DNA of 64,000 nucleotides from G965220205 sp965220205. Lineage in GTDB: Bacteria; Chloroflexota; Dehalococcoidia; Lucifugimonadales; Australimonadaceae. A program made the translations under genes and the position numbers. Positions 51,788-59,962 of this stretch are shown piece after piece (the stretch's first letter is position 1; each line of letters opens with the position of its first letter). The stretch covers positions 1,612,001-1,676,000 of the forward strand of contig OZ244812.1 of assembly GCA_965220205.1 (NCBI GenBank). Reading direction: 5' to 3'. A model generated the notes under the pieces. That model searched no databases and was not told the origin of the DNA. It was given only the letters and a program-made list of their open reading frames with translations.

Positions 51788-52522
51788 ATGAGAGGAGTAA
51801 TCCTGGCCGCGGGCGACGGCGGCAGGCTCCGCCCGTTGACCCAAACGTACCCGAAGGTGCTGCTGCCGATGCGCGGACGACCGCTCATCTCGTACCCGTT
51901 GGAAGCAATGGCCGATGTCGGCATCCGCGAGGTCGTGGTGGTCGTCGGCTACAACGCGCAGCAGGTGATGGCGGCAGTGCCCGACCTGGCGCCGCCAGGA
52001 ATGCGTATCCAGTTCGCGTTCAACCCTGACTTCGAGGGCGGCAACGCGATCTCCCTCGACGCGGCTGCCGACTTGATCGGGAACGACCCGTTCGTGCTCT
52101 GCATGGGCGATCACGTCATCCACAGGAATGTCGTCAAGCGCGTCGTACGGAACTACGCCGCGCGCGCGGTCCTCGGCGTCGACTCGGCAGCGTTCCTCGA
52201 TAGCCAGTTGGGCGACGCCACCCGTGTGCTCGTTGACCGTGACGGCCACCTGGTGCGCATCGGGAAGCAGCTCGACAACTGGAACGCCGTCGACATCGGC
52301 GTCTTCCGCTTCGAGCCCGAGGTCTTCGATGTCGTCGCTGAGATGCGCGGCCGCATGGGCGTGGGACTGGAGCTCAACCAACTTATGCAGCACCTCGCTG
52401 ACACCGGTCCCGGAGTCGCCACCTGCGACGTGGAGGGCCTCTTCTGGACCGATATTGATACGGTGGACGACTACGAGACCGCGGGCCGGTATCTGGAGCG
52501 AGCGGATGACATCGGCCTATGA
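51788..52522 (+). CDS. Sugar/polyol-phosphate nucleotidylyltransferase
   Basis: A 244-residue nucleotidyltransferase of the IPCT/RmlA-like fold. The nucleotide-binding motif LAAGDGGRLRPLT is at 6-18, the GKVLLP equivalent is YPKVLLP (21-27), and metal-binding acidic residues lie in CMGDHVIH and FWTDIDTVDDY. It overlaps the CDP-alcohol phosphatidyltransferase by 17 bases. The pair resembles the two halves of the fused inositol-phosphate cytidylyltransferase/CDP-alcohol enzyme of thermophiles, so a CDP-polyol product is likely. Confidence 0.85.
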   Translation: MRGVILAAGDGGRLRPLTQTYPKVLLPMRGRPLISYPLEAMADVGIREVVVVVGYNAQQVMAAVPDLAPPGMRIQFAFNPDFEGGNAISLDAAADLIGNDPFVLCMGDHVIHRNVVKRVVRNYAARAVLGVDSAAFLDSQLGDATRVLVDRDGHLVRIGKQLDNWNAVDIGVFRFEPEVFDVVAEMRGRMGVGLELNQLMQHLADTGPGVATCDVEGLFWTDIDTVDDYETAGRYLERADDIGL

Positions 52523-53111
52523 CGGGTTCGTCTCGCGCCACCTGAACCGGCGCGTGTCGAGGCCGGTGGCCCGCCTGCTGAGCCACACGCCGGCCACGCC
52601 GAACCAGGTGTCGCTCGTTGCGGTGCTGGTGTCGTTGGGAGCGTTCGGAGCCTTTGTCGCTGGCCAGCCAATCGTGGGCGGTCTACTCGCGCAGGCGGGC
52701 TCCATCATCGACGGGGTGGACGGCGACCTCGCCCGGTTGACGGGGGTGCATTCGCTATTCGGCGGCTTCCTGGACGCGGTCCTGGACCGCTATTCCGACG
52801 GTTTCATCCTGCTCGGCCTGACGGTCTGGGCCGCCGGGGACAACGGCGCCCTGTGGGTCTGGATCGCCGGGTTCGCGGCACTGCTAGGGACGTTCAGCGT
52901 GACATACACCCGCGCGCGCGTCGACGAGTCCCACCGGACGCTCTTTGACCGCGGCCTCCCGTCGCTCGCATCCCGCGACACCCGCCTGCTGCTGGTCATG
53001 ATCGGCAGCATCGCAGGACTGGGCGTCGCCACAGTCGTCACGCTGGCTGTGCTCACCAACGCCATCGTCGCCGTGCGGCTGCTGTCGGCGTGGAGAACGC
53101 TGCGGCAGTAG
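52506..53111 (+). CDS. CDP-alcohol phosphatidyltransferase
   Basis: A 201-residue integral membrane enzyme. The full CDP-OH-P signature is present: Asp72-Gly73-x2-Ala76-Arg77, Gly86, Asp90, Asp94. It has about six membrane helices. It transfers a phosphatidyl or phospho-polyol group from a CDP-alcohol. Its overlap with the cytidylyltransferase gene indicates translational coupling and a shared CDP-linked substrate, for example CDP-inositol giving an inositol phospholipid or phosphodiester. Confidence 0.88.
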   Translation: MTSAYDGFVSRHLNRRVSRPVARLLSHTPATPNQVSLVAVLVSLGAFGAFVAGQPIVGGLLAQAGSIIDGVDGDLARLTGVHSLFGGFLDAVLDRYSDGFILLGLTVWAAGDNGALWVWIAGFAALLGTFSVTYTRARVDESHRTLFDRGLPSLASRDTRLLLVMIGSIAGLGVATVVTLAVLTNAIVAVRLLSAWRTLRQ

Positions 53112-53219
53112 TGGTCTATCCGCCCTCAGCTGCAACACCAACTCGAAAGAACCTTGTTACGAGGGAATCAGAGTTGGCTCCCGTGTGCTATGCCATGACT
53201 GGCAGGGTGGCTCGTTGGA

Positions 53220-53645
53220 TCAGTCTTCGTCGAGACGCTTGCCCATGCTCACGACGTCATCCACAGAGTATCCGATGGTCCTGTAGAACTCGACCACCTC
53301 AGCGTTTGAGCTTCTGACCTGTAGGTTGATCTTAGGGCAACCCATCCCTCTTAGGCGTGCCTCCGCAGCATCCATCAGGCTGCGCCCGATGCCGCCTTTC
53401 CTGTAGTCGGCGACAACCGCCAGATAGTTGATCCAACCACGATGACCCTCGTACCCGGCCATGACCGTTGCTACCAGCCGAGGGCCGAGCAATCCGACAA
53501 GAAACATCTCCCGTTGGATGCGTAGCTTACGGTGGATATCCTTCTCAGGATCGTTCCAGGGGGCCACCAGCCCACACTCTCGCCATAGTTTCACTACGGC
53601 GTCTTGGTCTGATTCCCTGTAAGACCGAATCTCTAGCGTCGTCAC
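53220..53645 (-). CDS. ypeA: GNAT acetyltransferase, YpeA type
   Basis: A 141-residue GNAT-fold acetyltransferase closely resembling E. coli YpeA along its whole length: LWRECGLVAPWNDPEKDI, MAGYEGHRGWINYLAV, the acetyl-CoA loop RKGGIGRSL, and GCPKINLQV. The substrate of YpeA is not firmly known. It is a single gene; the flanking gaps (53112-53219 and 53646-53811) hold no features I recognise. Confidence 0.88.
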   Translation of the reverse strand: MTTLEIRSYRESDQDAVVKLWRECGLVAPWNDPEKDIHRKLRIQREMFLVGLLGPRLVATVMAGYEGHRGWINYLAVVADYRKGGIGRSLMDAAEARLRGMGCPKINLQVRSSNAEVVEFYRTIGYSVDDVVSMGKRLDED

Positions 53646-53811
53646 TTCCGCCCCCAGCAGGGCCGTCGTCCGTTACTCCATCCACGTGTCGGGGATAGTC
53701 TGATACTGGCGGGGACCGAGTAGGCGCCCCGGCGCTGTCTACAGTAGGCGCATGGGGCAGTAGCCCGTACCGGCGAAGTACTCAGTACCTCACCCGGCGC
53801 ATGCCGCGCAG

Positions 53812-54270
53812 CTACACGCCCTGCTCCGTCCGCGACCAGATCGTGTGGTATGGGCCTTGGCCCTTGATCATGGTGACGAGCGTCCGGCGCTCCCACTGCC
53901 GCAGTTCGCGGAGGGCGTCGTCGCACTGGTCCTCCGCGCCCTCGAACCCGGAGTTCTCCATGCGTTCGCGCAGCATGCGCCAGATTCTCGACTCCGCGAA
54001 GCTGCCGATGGAGCCGGTCCACGGGAGCGCGGCCAGCTCGCGGGCGTGCCTCATCTCGGGGCGAGCCCGGTTTACGTGGCGCAGCCGGCGCTCGGCCGAG
54101 CCCAGCGGCGCCGACACCGAGATACGGGGCGGGTCGTCCGGGGCCGATCGCCCGTCGTACACAAGACACTGGTTCAGCGTCGGCAGGATGATGCAGACGA
54201 CCTCCGAGCCCTCGGCGTTCTCCAGCGCCTCCGCCATCTCCCTATCGAAATCGAACTCCGGTTGACTCAT
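53812..54270 (-). CDS. Hypothetical protein upstream of nothing recognised, downstream of etfA
   Basis: A 152-residue soluble, charged protein (MSQPEFDFDREMAEALENAEG...). ATG 54270 is preferred because GGAGG stands nine bases upstream. It is followed by VCIILPTLNQCLVYDGRS, a short beta-rich part, and a helical C-terminal half ending GQGPYHTIWSRTEQGV. No cysteine or metal motif stands out. It lies 21 bp downstream of etfA on the same strand and may be the last gene of that operon. Confidence 0.6.
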   Translation of the reverse strand: MSQPEFDFDREMAEALENAEGSEVVCIILPTLNQCLVYDGRSAPDDPPRISVSAPLGSAERRLRHVNRARPEMRHARELAALPWTGSIGSFAESRIWRMLRERMENSGFEGAEDQCDDALRELRQWERRTLVTMIKGQGPYHTIWSRTEQGV

Positions 54271-54291
54271 GCGCTCACACCTCCGGAGCAC

Positions 54292-55284
54292 CTAGTGTAA
54301 CAACTCGTGGAGCTGCTCGACGAATGCGGGCAGCACCTTCTGCCAATCCCCGACGACCCCGAAGCGAGCCTCTTTGAAGATGTTCGCTCCGGCGTCCTTG
54401 TTGATAGCCACGATGTTCCGCGCGTTGCTGCAGCCGGCCAAGTGCTGGCTAGCGCCCGATATGCCGATCGCGAAGTACAGTTCCGGCGTAACGGTCTTGC
54501 CCGTCAGGCCGACCTGGTAGCTCGACGGCGCCCAGCCGGCGTCGCACGCCGCTCGCGACGCTCCCACGGCCCCGCCGAGGAGCGACGCCAGCTCGTCGAG
54601 CTGGGCGAAGGGCTCCGGTCCGCCGAGCCCTCGGCCGCCGCTCACCACGACGCGCGCGTCCTCCAGCCGCACCCCCTCCGTCGCCGCCTCGACCCGCTCG
54701 ACCGTCCGCAAACGAGCGGCCCCCTCCAGCGATACGCTCAGCTCCGTCGCCTCGCCCGTGCGCGAGGGGTCCGGCTCGAGCGCGTCGACGCTCTGTACTC
54801 TCAGCGCGGCCACAGCGGGAGTCCCGAGGCAGACGACCGTCGCTTCGGTGTTGCCGCCATACGTGGGCCGCGTCGCCAACAGACGTCCGTTCGCGTCGAC
54901 CCCGAGCGCGGTGCAGTCCTGGGCGAGCGCCGTGCCAAGCCGGAAGGCGAGCCTCGGCATCACGTCCCTGCCCGTAATCGTCTTCGAGCCGATGACGAAC
55001 CGCGGGCCGGCGTGCGCGACGGCGGCCTCCGCGGCCGCTGTCAGCGCCTCGGGGCTCCCGCCGGCGAGCGCCGGGGCCTGGGCCGTGCAGACAGCGTCGG
55101 CGCCATAAGCGATGGCAGTCTGCGGCGCGTCTCCGGCTGCCTCGCCGGGCAGCAGCACGACAACCTGCTCGCCGCCGAGCGCATCGGACAGCGCACGAGC
55201 GGCGGCGAGCGCCTCGAGCGTCGCGCTGATAGGCGCGCCGTCCGCCAACTCGCCGACTACCAGAATGCCCGTGCCGTCGCCCAC
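54292..55284 (-). CDS. etfA: Electron transfer flavoprotein, alpha subunit
   Basis: A 330-residue EtfA that binds FAD and carries electrons from acyl-CoA dehydrogenases and similar flavoproteins to the quinone pool. The C-terminal FAD domain is typical: VSGGRGLGGPEPF, VGASRAACDAGWAP, YQVGLTGKTVTPELY, GISGASQHLAG and AINKDAGANIF. GTG start at 55284 after AGGAG. It follows etfB after 49 bp. Likely acceptor for the acyl-CoA dehydrogenase at 4.9 kb and others. Confidence 0.95.
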   Translation of the reverse strand: MGDGTGILVVGELADGAPISATLEALAAARALSDALGGEQVVVLLPGEAAGDAPQTAIAYGADAVCTAQAPALAGGSPEALTAAAEAAVAHAGPRFVIGSKTITGRDVMPRLAFRLGTALAQDCTALGVDANGRLLATRPTYGGNTEATVVCLGTPAVAALRVQSVDALEPDPSRTGEATELSVSLEGAARLRTVERVEAATEGVRLEDARVVVSGGRGLGGPEPFAQLDELASLLGGAVGASRAACDAGWAPSSYQVGLTGKTVTPELYFAIGISGASQHLAGCSNARNIVAINKDAGANIFKEARFGVVGDWQKVLPAFVEQLHELLH

Positions 55285-55333
55285 CGCCTTGTCTCCTGTT
55301 CCGGTCCGGTTCTCGCTTCGCTCCGCCGACCTG

Positions 55334-56131
55334 TTACAGCAGCCGGGCGTCCCGCAGGCGCAGTGCGAGTTTGCGTCCGGCGTCCGCGTCGTCGTCGCCT
55401 GTGACCATCTCCGTCTCGACAGAGCGCGACGGCTTGGCGAGGCTCACGAGCTCGAATGCGCGCGCCGCCTGTCTCGGGTCAATGCCGAGGTCGGCGGCTG
55501 TCCACTCGGTTGGCTGCACGCGGCGGGCCGCCATGATCCCCCGCATGTTGGGGTACCGCGCGTTGCCCAGCTCGTTGGACACCGTCACGACCGCCGGCAA
55601 GTCCGCCTCAACGACCTCGTAGCCGTCGGGCAGCACGCGCTCGACCGACAGCGTGCCGCCGCTCACGCCGACCTTCCTGGCGATGGTGACTACGGGCCAG
55701 CCGAGCGCCTCAGCGACGCCGATGGGGACCTGTGCGTTGTCCCAGTCGCTCGCCTGCCGGCCTGCGATAACGAGGCGCACGTCGTCAAGCTTACGCACCG
55801 CCGCGGCCAGCGCGGCCACGGCGAGCATCGGGTCGATGGAATTCTCGAACGCCGGGTCGCGAAGCAGCACCAAATCGTCCGCGCCCATGGCGAGCGGCTT
55901 CTTGATGACATCGAGCGCGAAATCGGAGCCGAACGAGAGGACCGTGATGCGGGCGTCCCCCACGGCCTCCTTGACCCGCAGCGCTGCCTCGACTGCCTGT
56001 TCGTCGAACCCGTTTACGACGGGCGACTGGCTGGCGGGAGCGACGACGCGGTCCCCCTCGACGTTCAACGCGGAAACGGGAGTCTCGGGGTCGAGGACTT
56101 GCTTGGCCGTTACCACGATGTTGAAGGGCAT
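55334..56131 (-). CDS. etfB: Electron transfer flavoprotein, beta subunit
   Basis: A 265-residue EtfB partner of EtfA. It has the opening IVVTAKQVLDPETP, the middle VSNELGNARYPNMRGIMAAR segment that carries the family's recognition region, and VVNGFDEQAVEAALRVKE. Length is normal. ATG 56131; ribosome site weak. Order etfB-etfA is the usual bacterial one. Confidence 0.94.
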   Translation of the reverse strand: MPFNIVVTAKQVLDPETPVSALNVEGDRVVAPASQSPVVNGFDEQAVEAALRVKEAVGDARITVLSFGSDFALDVIKKPLAMGADDLVLLRDPAFENSIDPMLAVAALAAAVRKLDDVRLVIAGRQASDWDNAQVPIGVAEALGWPVVTIARKVGVSGGTLSVERVLPDGYEVVEADLPAVVTVSNELGNARYPNMRGIMAARRVQPTEWTAADLGIDPRQAARAFELVSLAKPSRSVETEMVTGDDDADAGRKLALRLRDARLL

Positions 56132-56256
56132 GGGGACGCGGCCTCAGCGGGGAATCGGGACGGCGCGATAGTAGCAAACCGGCCCGCCGGTCACAAGGCG
56201 AAACGCGAGCTAGACCCTCGGCGACGCCGGGGCCCGGCTCGGCCCGCCGCGTAGCC

Positions 56257-56574
56257 TTACAGCTCCGCCTTCCCCGTGCGGACCGTGTACGCCTCGTCGA
56301 TCGGCGTCACGAAGACCTTGCCGTCGCCGGGGAACCCCGTGTACCCCGCCTCGCGGATCGTCTCGACCGCCGCCTTGACCTGTTGGTCCTCGACGACGAT
56401 CAGCATCATCGATTTCGCCAAGTCGTCGTACATCTGGCTGCCCACCTGGATGCCCTGCCGGTTCCCGCGCCCCAGCACGTCCCACTTGGTCAGCGCTCGG
56501 AACCCGTTCTTCGCCAGGGCCGATGAGACATCCCACTCGCGCTCCGGCCTCACCACCGCCCGAATCATCTTCAT
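56257..56574 (-). CDS. P-II family nitrogen regulator (NifI1-like)
   Basis: A 105-residue PII-superfamily signal protein. ATG 56574 after GAGGAGGG restores the family start MKMIRAVVRP; a further 16 codons upstream are open but not used. The GRGNRQGIQVG segment before the T-loop and FPGDGKVFVTPIDEA are typical of the NifI1 branch rather than GlnB. Tyr49 lies in the T-loop. A second PII (NifI2-like) lies 395 bp upstream on the same strand, with a degraded gene between them. Confidence 0.88.
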   Translation of the reverse strand: MKMIRAVVRPEREWDVSSALAKNGFRALTKWDVLGRGNRQGIQVGSQMYDDLAKSMMLIVVEDQQVKAAVETIREAGYTGFPGDGKVFVTPIDEAYTVRTGKAEL

Positions 56575-56637
56575 CGCTCGTCCCTCCTCATCCCTACTCT
56601 TGTGCTCGCGCGCCGTCCCCACTGTGCGCTGTCGCGC

Positions 56638-56964
56638 CTACTGCGCCGGGACCATCAACACGCGGTCAGCGTCGTCGGGCTCTTTGCGGATCTTCTTCAA
56701 CATATCCAGGTTCTTCAGGAGCACCGGCATCAACGCCGGCAGCATATCCACCGGAACCAACTGCATGATCCTCTCGCCCGGGACGCGAGTCGGCGCCCGC
56801 TCGCCCTCCAACGAACACGCTCACCGCGTCGACGATCTGGTCGCCCACGCGCGCCGGGCGGGCATCGGGAAGAGCGACAGCACCGGCAACGGGTCGGCCT
56901 CGAAGTCCATCGCGGCGAACTGGTCCTTGAACTTGGGGTAGTTGACCCCTTCGCGCTTGCTCAC
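56638..56964 (-). pseudogene. Degraded gene between two PII genes, possible ferredoxin-nitrite/sulfite-reductase-like tail
   Basis: Reading the minus strand from GTG 56964 gives MSKREGVNYPKFKDQFAAM and LPVLSLFPM in one frame. GDQIVDAVSVFVGGRAGAD then follows in a second frame, and IMQLVPVDMLPALMPVLLKNL and VLMVPAQ in the first frame again. Two frame changes near 56850 and 56795 would be needed for a continuous 108-residue protein. The VDAVSVFVGGRxG...LVPVDxLP pattern weakly resembles the C terminus of assimilatory nitrite/sulfite reductases. The start lies 5 bp after the upstream PII gene. Confidence 0.5.
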
Positions 56965-56968
56965 GACG

Positions 56969-57349
56969 TTACGCGCTCGCCTCGGCCGCTACGTCCGCCA
57001 TCTCGGCCGGCAAGCCCGCGGAGACGTTCTCGACAGGGCAAACGAATATCTTGCCGTCCCCGAAGTTGCCAGTCTGGTTGACCCTGATAACCGTCGCGAC
57101 GAACTCCCGCACCCGGTCGTCCGGCGCCAGCCACGTCACGATGCGCTTGGCCAGGAACTGCATGCCGCCGACCTCTTCGGTGACAGCGCCTCCCGTCTCC
57201 GCGACGACGCGGCGCAGGTAGCGGAGTCCGCGTTGGCGCCCGCGCCCGAGAGCGCGTAGGTGCGCGGCCTCGACCACATCGAACCGCGCGGCAGCCTCTC
57301 TCGTGGCCTGCCAACGTTCAGGCCGGATGATCGCGACGACTTCTTTCAT
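56969..57349 (-). CDS. P-II family nitrogen regulator (NifI2-like)
   Basis: A 126-residue PII-superfamily protein with a longer T-loop than GlnB. ATG 57349 begins MKEVVAIIRPERW, the usual opening, though 11 extra codons upstream are open. ALGRGRQRGL precedes the T-loop, followed by VGGMQFLAKRIVTWL and FGDGKIFVCPVENV. The paired NifI1/NifI2 arrangement is known from nif clusters of anaerobes; here no nitrogenase genes are present. Confidence 0.85.
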   Translation of the reverse strand: MKEVVAIIRPERWQATREAAARFDVVEAAHLRALGRGRQRGLRYLRRVVAETGGAVTEEVGGMQFLAKRIVTWLAPDDRVREFVATVIRVNQTGNFGDGKIFVCPVENVSAGLPAEMADVAAEASA

Positions 57350-57503
57350 GGCGCCATTCCCTGGAGGAGTGAATCTCGCCATAAGCCTAGGCGGGACGTG
57401 TTACACCTTGATTGCCGAGCCGTTACAGAGGTGTTGCGGTTTGGTGAAGCACGTGTAACGCGCGGGCCGAACAGTCCTGGCGGGCTGCTACACTACCGAG
57501 GCC

Positions 57504-58145
57504 ATGGCAGACCAGCAGTCCCCCTACGACGGCATCACCGCGCGGGCGCTCGAGCTGTTCGGGGCCAAGCACGCGGTCCGCGAGCAAGCAATCCGGCTCT
57601 CGCGCGAGGTGATCCGCACCTCGGCCAACGCCATACGCGCGGTCCACCGCAACGAGTTGGAGCGCGCGAGGGCGCAGGTGGACGAAGCGCGGGAGCTCGT
57701 CGCCCGGACGAAGCAACTCCTCGCCGACCACCCCGACCTCTACTACACCGGCTACACGCAGGACGCCCAGAAGGAGTACGCGGAGGCTGAGTGCGTCTAC
57801 TCCTTCATCGCCCGCACCGCAGTCCCGGCCCCGGAGGACATCGGCGTCGAGACGGCCGCGTACCTCAACGGCATGGCCGAGGCGGCGAGCGAGCTGCGCC
57901 GCTACATCCTCGACTCGCTCCGGCGCGACGACGACTCCCGGTCGGAAGAGCTGATGCAGCAGATGGACGACGTCTACAACGTCATGCTCGTGATGGACTT
58001 CCCCGACGCGATGACCGGCTCGCTGCGCCGCACGACGGACCAGCTCCGCGGAGTGCTCGAGCGCACTCGCGGCGACCTCACCATGACCATGCGCCAACGC
58101 CGGCTCGAGCGCCTCCTCGCGCAGCGGGACGCTACGGGCGGGTGA
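57504..58145 (+). CDS. Translin-family protein
   Basis: A 213-residue all-helical protein of the translin/TRAX family, known in eukaryotes for single-stranded nucleic-acid binding and RNase activity and present in some archaea and bacteria. The opening AREQAIRLSREVIRTSANAIRAVHR-like helix, the middle VYSFIARTAVPAPEDIGVETAAYLNGMAEAASELRRYIL region and DDVYNVMLVMDFPDAMTG-like helix are diagnostic. Catalytic acidic residues of TRAX fit Glu in YAEAECVY and Asp in the DDVYNVM helix. It stands alone. Confidence 0.85.
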   Translation: MADQQSPYDGITARALELFGAKHAVREQAIRLSREVIRTSANAIRAVHRNELERARAQVDEARELVARTKQLLADHPDLYYTGYTQDAQKEYAEAECVYSFIARTAVPAPEDIGVETAAYLNGMAEAASELRRYILDSLRRDDDSRSEELMQQMDDVYNVMLVMDFPDAMTGSLRRTTDQLRGVLERTRGDLTMTMRQRRLERLLAQRDATGG

Positions 58146-58305
58146 GCGTCCGCAACACCCGCATGGCGTGAGCGCTGCGCCTGGGACTCGCGGCTCCCAA
58201 CCCACGCCAACCGTCGTCCCCCCTACGTGAACACGGAATCCATGCCTACCACAGGCGGACCGCCCCGCTGCGCGTCGCCCATACGGCTGCCCCGTCGCAG
58301 GAAAG

Positions 58306-58617
58306 CTAACGAAAGGGCATATCGAGGACGCGTTCGAGGTTGCCGAGGTACTCGGTGAAGGCTCGTCGGCCGTTAGGCGTCGCCTCCACCCATGTGCGGG
58401 GTTTTGTCTCAAGGAATTCTTTGGTCGTGTTGACATACCCGGCATCCTCCAGCTTGCGCAGGTGGATGGTGAGGTTGCCGCCGGTCAGGCCCAACGTCTC
58501 TTGGATAAAGCCATAGGCCAAGCGGTCCGAGTCGGACCGGGACACCAGCAGAGTCATGATGCGCAGCCGTGTGGACTGATGGATCGTCTCATTGAGGACG
58601 ATCGGCTCCTCCCTCAT
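58306..58617 (-). CDS. Winged-helix transcriptional regulator
   Basis: A 103-residue winged-helix DNA-binding protein (MarR/ArsR-like small type): NETIHQSTRLRIMTLLV helix, then the recognition region LGLTGGNLTIHLRKLEDAGYV and the wing ending near residue 85. The start ATG overlaps the stop of the upstream membrane-protein gene by four bases, so they are one operon. Such regulators usually repress their own operon; a palindrome at 59277-59295 upstream of the operon is a candidate site. Confidence 0.82.
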   Translation of the reverse strand: MREEPIVLNETIHQSTRLRIMTLLVSRSDSDRLAYGFIQETLGLTGGNLTIHLRKLEDAGYVNTTKEFLETKPRTWVEATPNGRRAFTEYLGNLERVLDMPFR

Positions 58618-59249
58618 GCCACACGGCTCCGGCGAATCCATACCCATGCGACGACCACGACGGCAACTATGAGCACTGCCGACACCAAGGGAGCCGCGTC
58701 GCTGGCAAAGTGCGTGGGCAGGTAGTGGGAAGCAGCAATGCCTAGACCCACCAGGGCAATGGCCAAATGGTTCATGATGCCGAACAGAACGTACCCCAGC
58801 GCAACTATGCCGACGGCGACTCCGCTGATGACGATGGTGTCGGAGTCGGCGGTCCACAAGCCGGACGCCGCGGGAATGATGAAAGCGGCCGCCACCACTG
58901 ACATCCAGAAGCCGAAGACCCGGAGACCTGCCGCTGTAGCGGAGGGTCCGCTTGCGTTCTGCTTGCTGGCGCGGTGGCCGATGACCGAACTCCCAACCAT
59001 GCCTGGGATTGCTAGGCCGAACCACAAGGGACCGGGGTACCATGGGTAGTCGGCGGCAAGCGCAGGCGCCAACGTTTCGATGGCGTACATGGAAAGGTTC
59101 CCCACCGCTACGATGGAGCCCCACAGCAACATGATGTTGGTCCAGCCCGCCACGTACATGGAACTGCGTGACCTGTCCAAGGTCGCGTGTATCGACGTCC
59201 ACCCCTGCTCCGGGGTGATCTGCTGCCCTTCGCTGTCTGGGTCCGGCAT
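58614..59249 (-). CDS. Hypothetical membrane protein in operon with regulator
   Basis: A 211-residue protein with a polar N terminus (1-30) and about six membrane helices. GGIL-type helices are rich in Gly, Ala and Val; no catalytic motif is seen. A strong AAGGAGGATTGGC ribosome site precedes the ATG. It is co-transcribed with the winged-helix regulator, which starts on its stop codon. The pair resembles PadR/ArsR-like regulator and membrane-protein modules of unknown function common in Actinobacteria and Chloroflexota. Confidence 0.7.
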   Translation of the reverse strand: MPDPDSEGQQITPEQGWTSIHATLDRSRSSMYVAGWTNIMLLWGSIVAVGNLSMYAIETLAPALAADYPWYPGPLWFGLAIPGMVGSSVIGHRASKQNASGPSATAAGLRVFGFWMSVVAAAFIIPAASGLWTADSDTIVISGVAVGIVALGYVLFGIMNHLAIALVGLGIAASHYLPTHFASDAAPLVSAVLIVAVVVVAWVWIRRSRVA

Positions 59250-59276
59250 GCCAATCCTCCTTGTAGGGTCTCAAAG

Positions 59277-59295
59277 TAGTTTGTATTGCAAACTA
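59277..59295. promoter_or_regulatory. Palindromic operator candidate
   Basis: TAGTTTG and CAAACTA are perfect 7-base inverted arms with a five-base TATTG spacer, 28 bp upstream of the membrane-protein start. This is the natural location for autorepression by the co-encoded winged-helix protein. It is AT-rich in contrast to the surrounding DNA. Confidence 0.5.
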
Positions 59296-59414
59296 TAAAC
59301 GGAGACTTGTCAAGGCCCCCACAGGGCAGCCCTCGTCAATCAACGAGGTGACGCTCCTACAACACTTGGCGGGACATGACCTAGTGGGCGCGCATCTCGT
59401 CGACGAGGCCTGAA

Positions 59415-59958
59415 GACCCTCTGAACAACTCCGTGTCCCGTTCGCGCTGATCTTGTCGAATCCTGTCCTGAGCTTGTCGAAGGAGGGAGGGAGGATCCCG
59501 CCAACGGACGCCCCTCTCGTCGTTTCCCGTGCCTCGGCACGGGAACCCACGCCCCCTTGTGTCGCAACGGCGACACACTCCCGTTGCGTATACGCCGCCC
59601 CTCTCCTATCCTGATTCCAACGCCCAACCCCGACCAGCCCCCTCCGGTCTGCCCTCCTCCCGTCTCCCCCCCCCCCCGCAGCGTGGGGAGGATTGAGGAG
59701 GTGGTGGTGAAGTGGAACGCATCCGTCGAAGGGTCCGTCCGCCCCGGCGCCAGGGGGCAATGGCTCAAAATGGCTCAGAATGGCTCACTTGAGAAGAAAA
59801 ACGTTTCCCGCCCACTCGTGAACCCATGCAATTTACGAGTAAACGACCTCTGGCATTCCGCGCCATTCCGGTACTTTCGTGTCTCTTTCACACGCCAATG
59901 CCGTCATCCTTCGCGCCATTCCGTCGTTAGTGGAGGGGGAGGTTTGTTCAGAGGTTCC
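59415..59958. repeat. Mosaic MITE-like intergenic repeat, copy 4, with IS5-like ends
   Basis: Left end CCTCTGAACAA (59418-59428) and right end TTGTTCAGAGGTTCC (59944-59958) are inverted and match the ends of the IS5-group element that begins four bases later. Inside are two TGTCGAA units, a TTCCCGTGCC/GGCACGGGAA palindrome (about 59524-59545), a run of twelve C (59666-59677), GAGGATTGAGG (59688-59698), 10-bp repeats and the hairpin. It has no gene. At 544 bp with terminal inverted repeats it fits a MITE-like non-autonomous element. Confidence 0.78.
59761..59841. repeat. Three 10-bp direct repeats plus 29-nt hairpin (copy 4)
   Basis: TGGCTCAAAA, TGGCTCAGAA and TGGCTCACTT (59761-59790) are in register with the decamers of copy 1 but with different letters. 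After 22 bases the hairpin 59813-59841 has arms CACTCGTGAA and TTTACGAGTA, pairing with one mismatch and one G-T. Confidence 0.8.
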
Positions 59959-59962
59959 CTAG

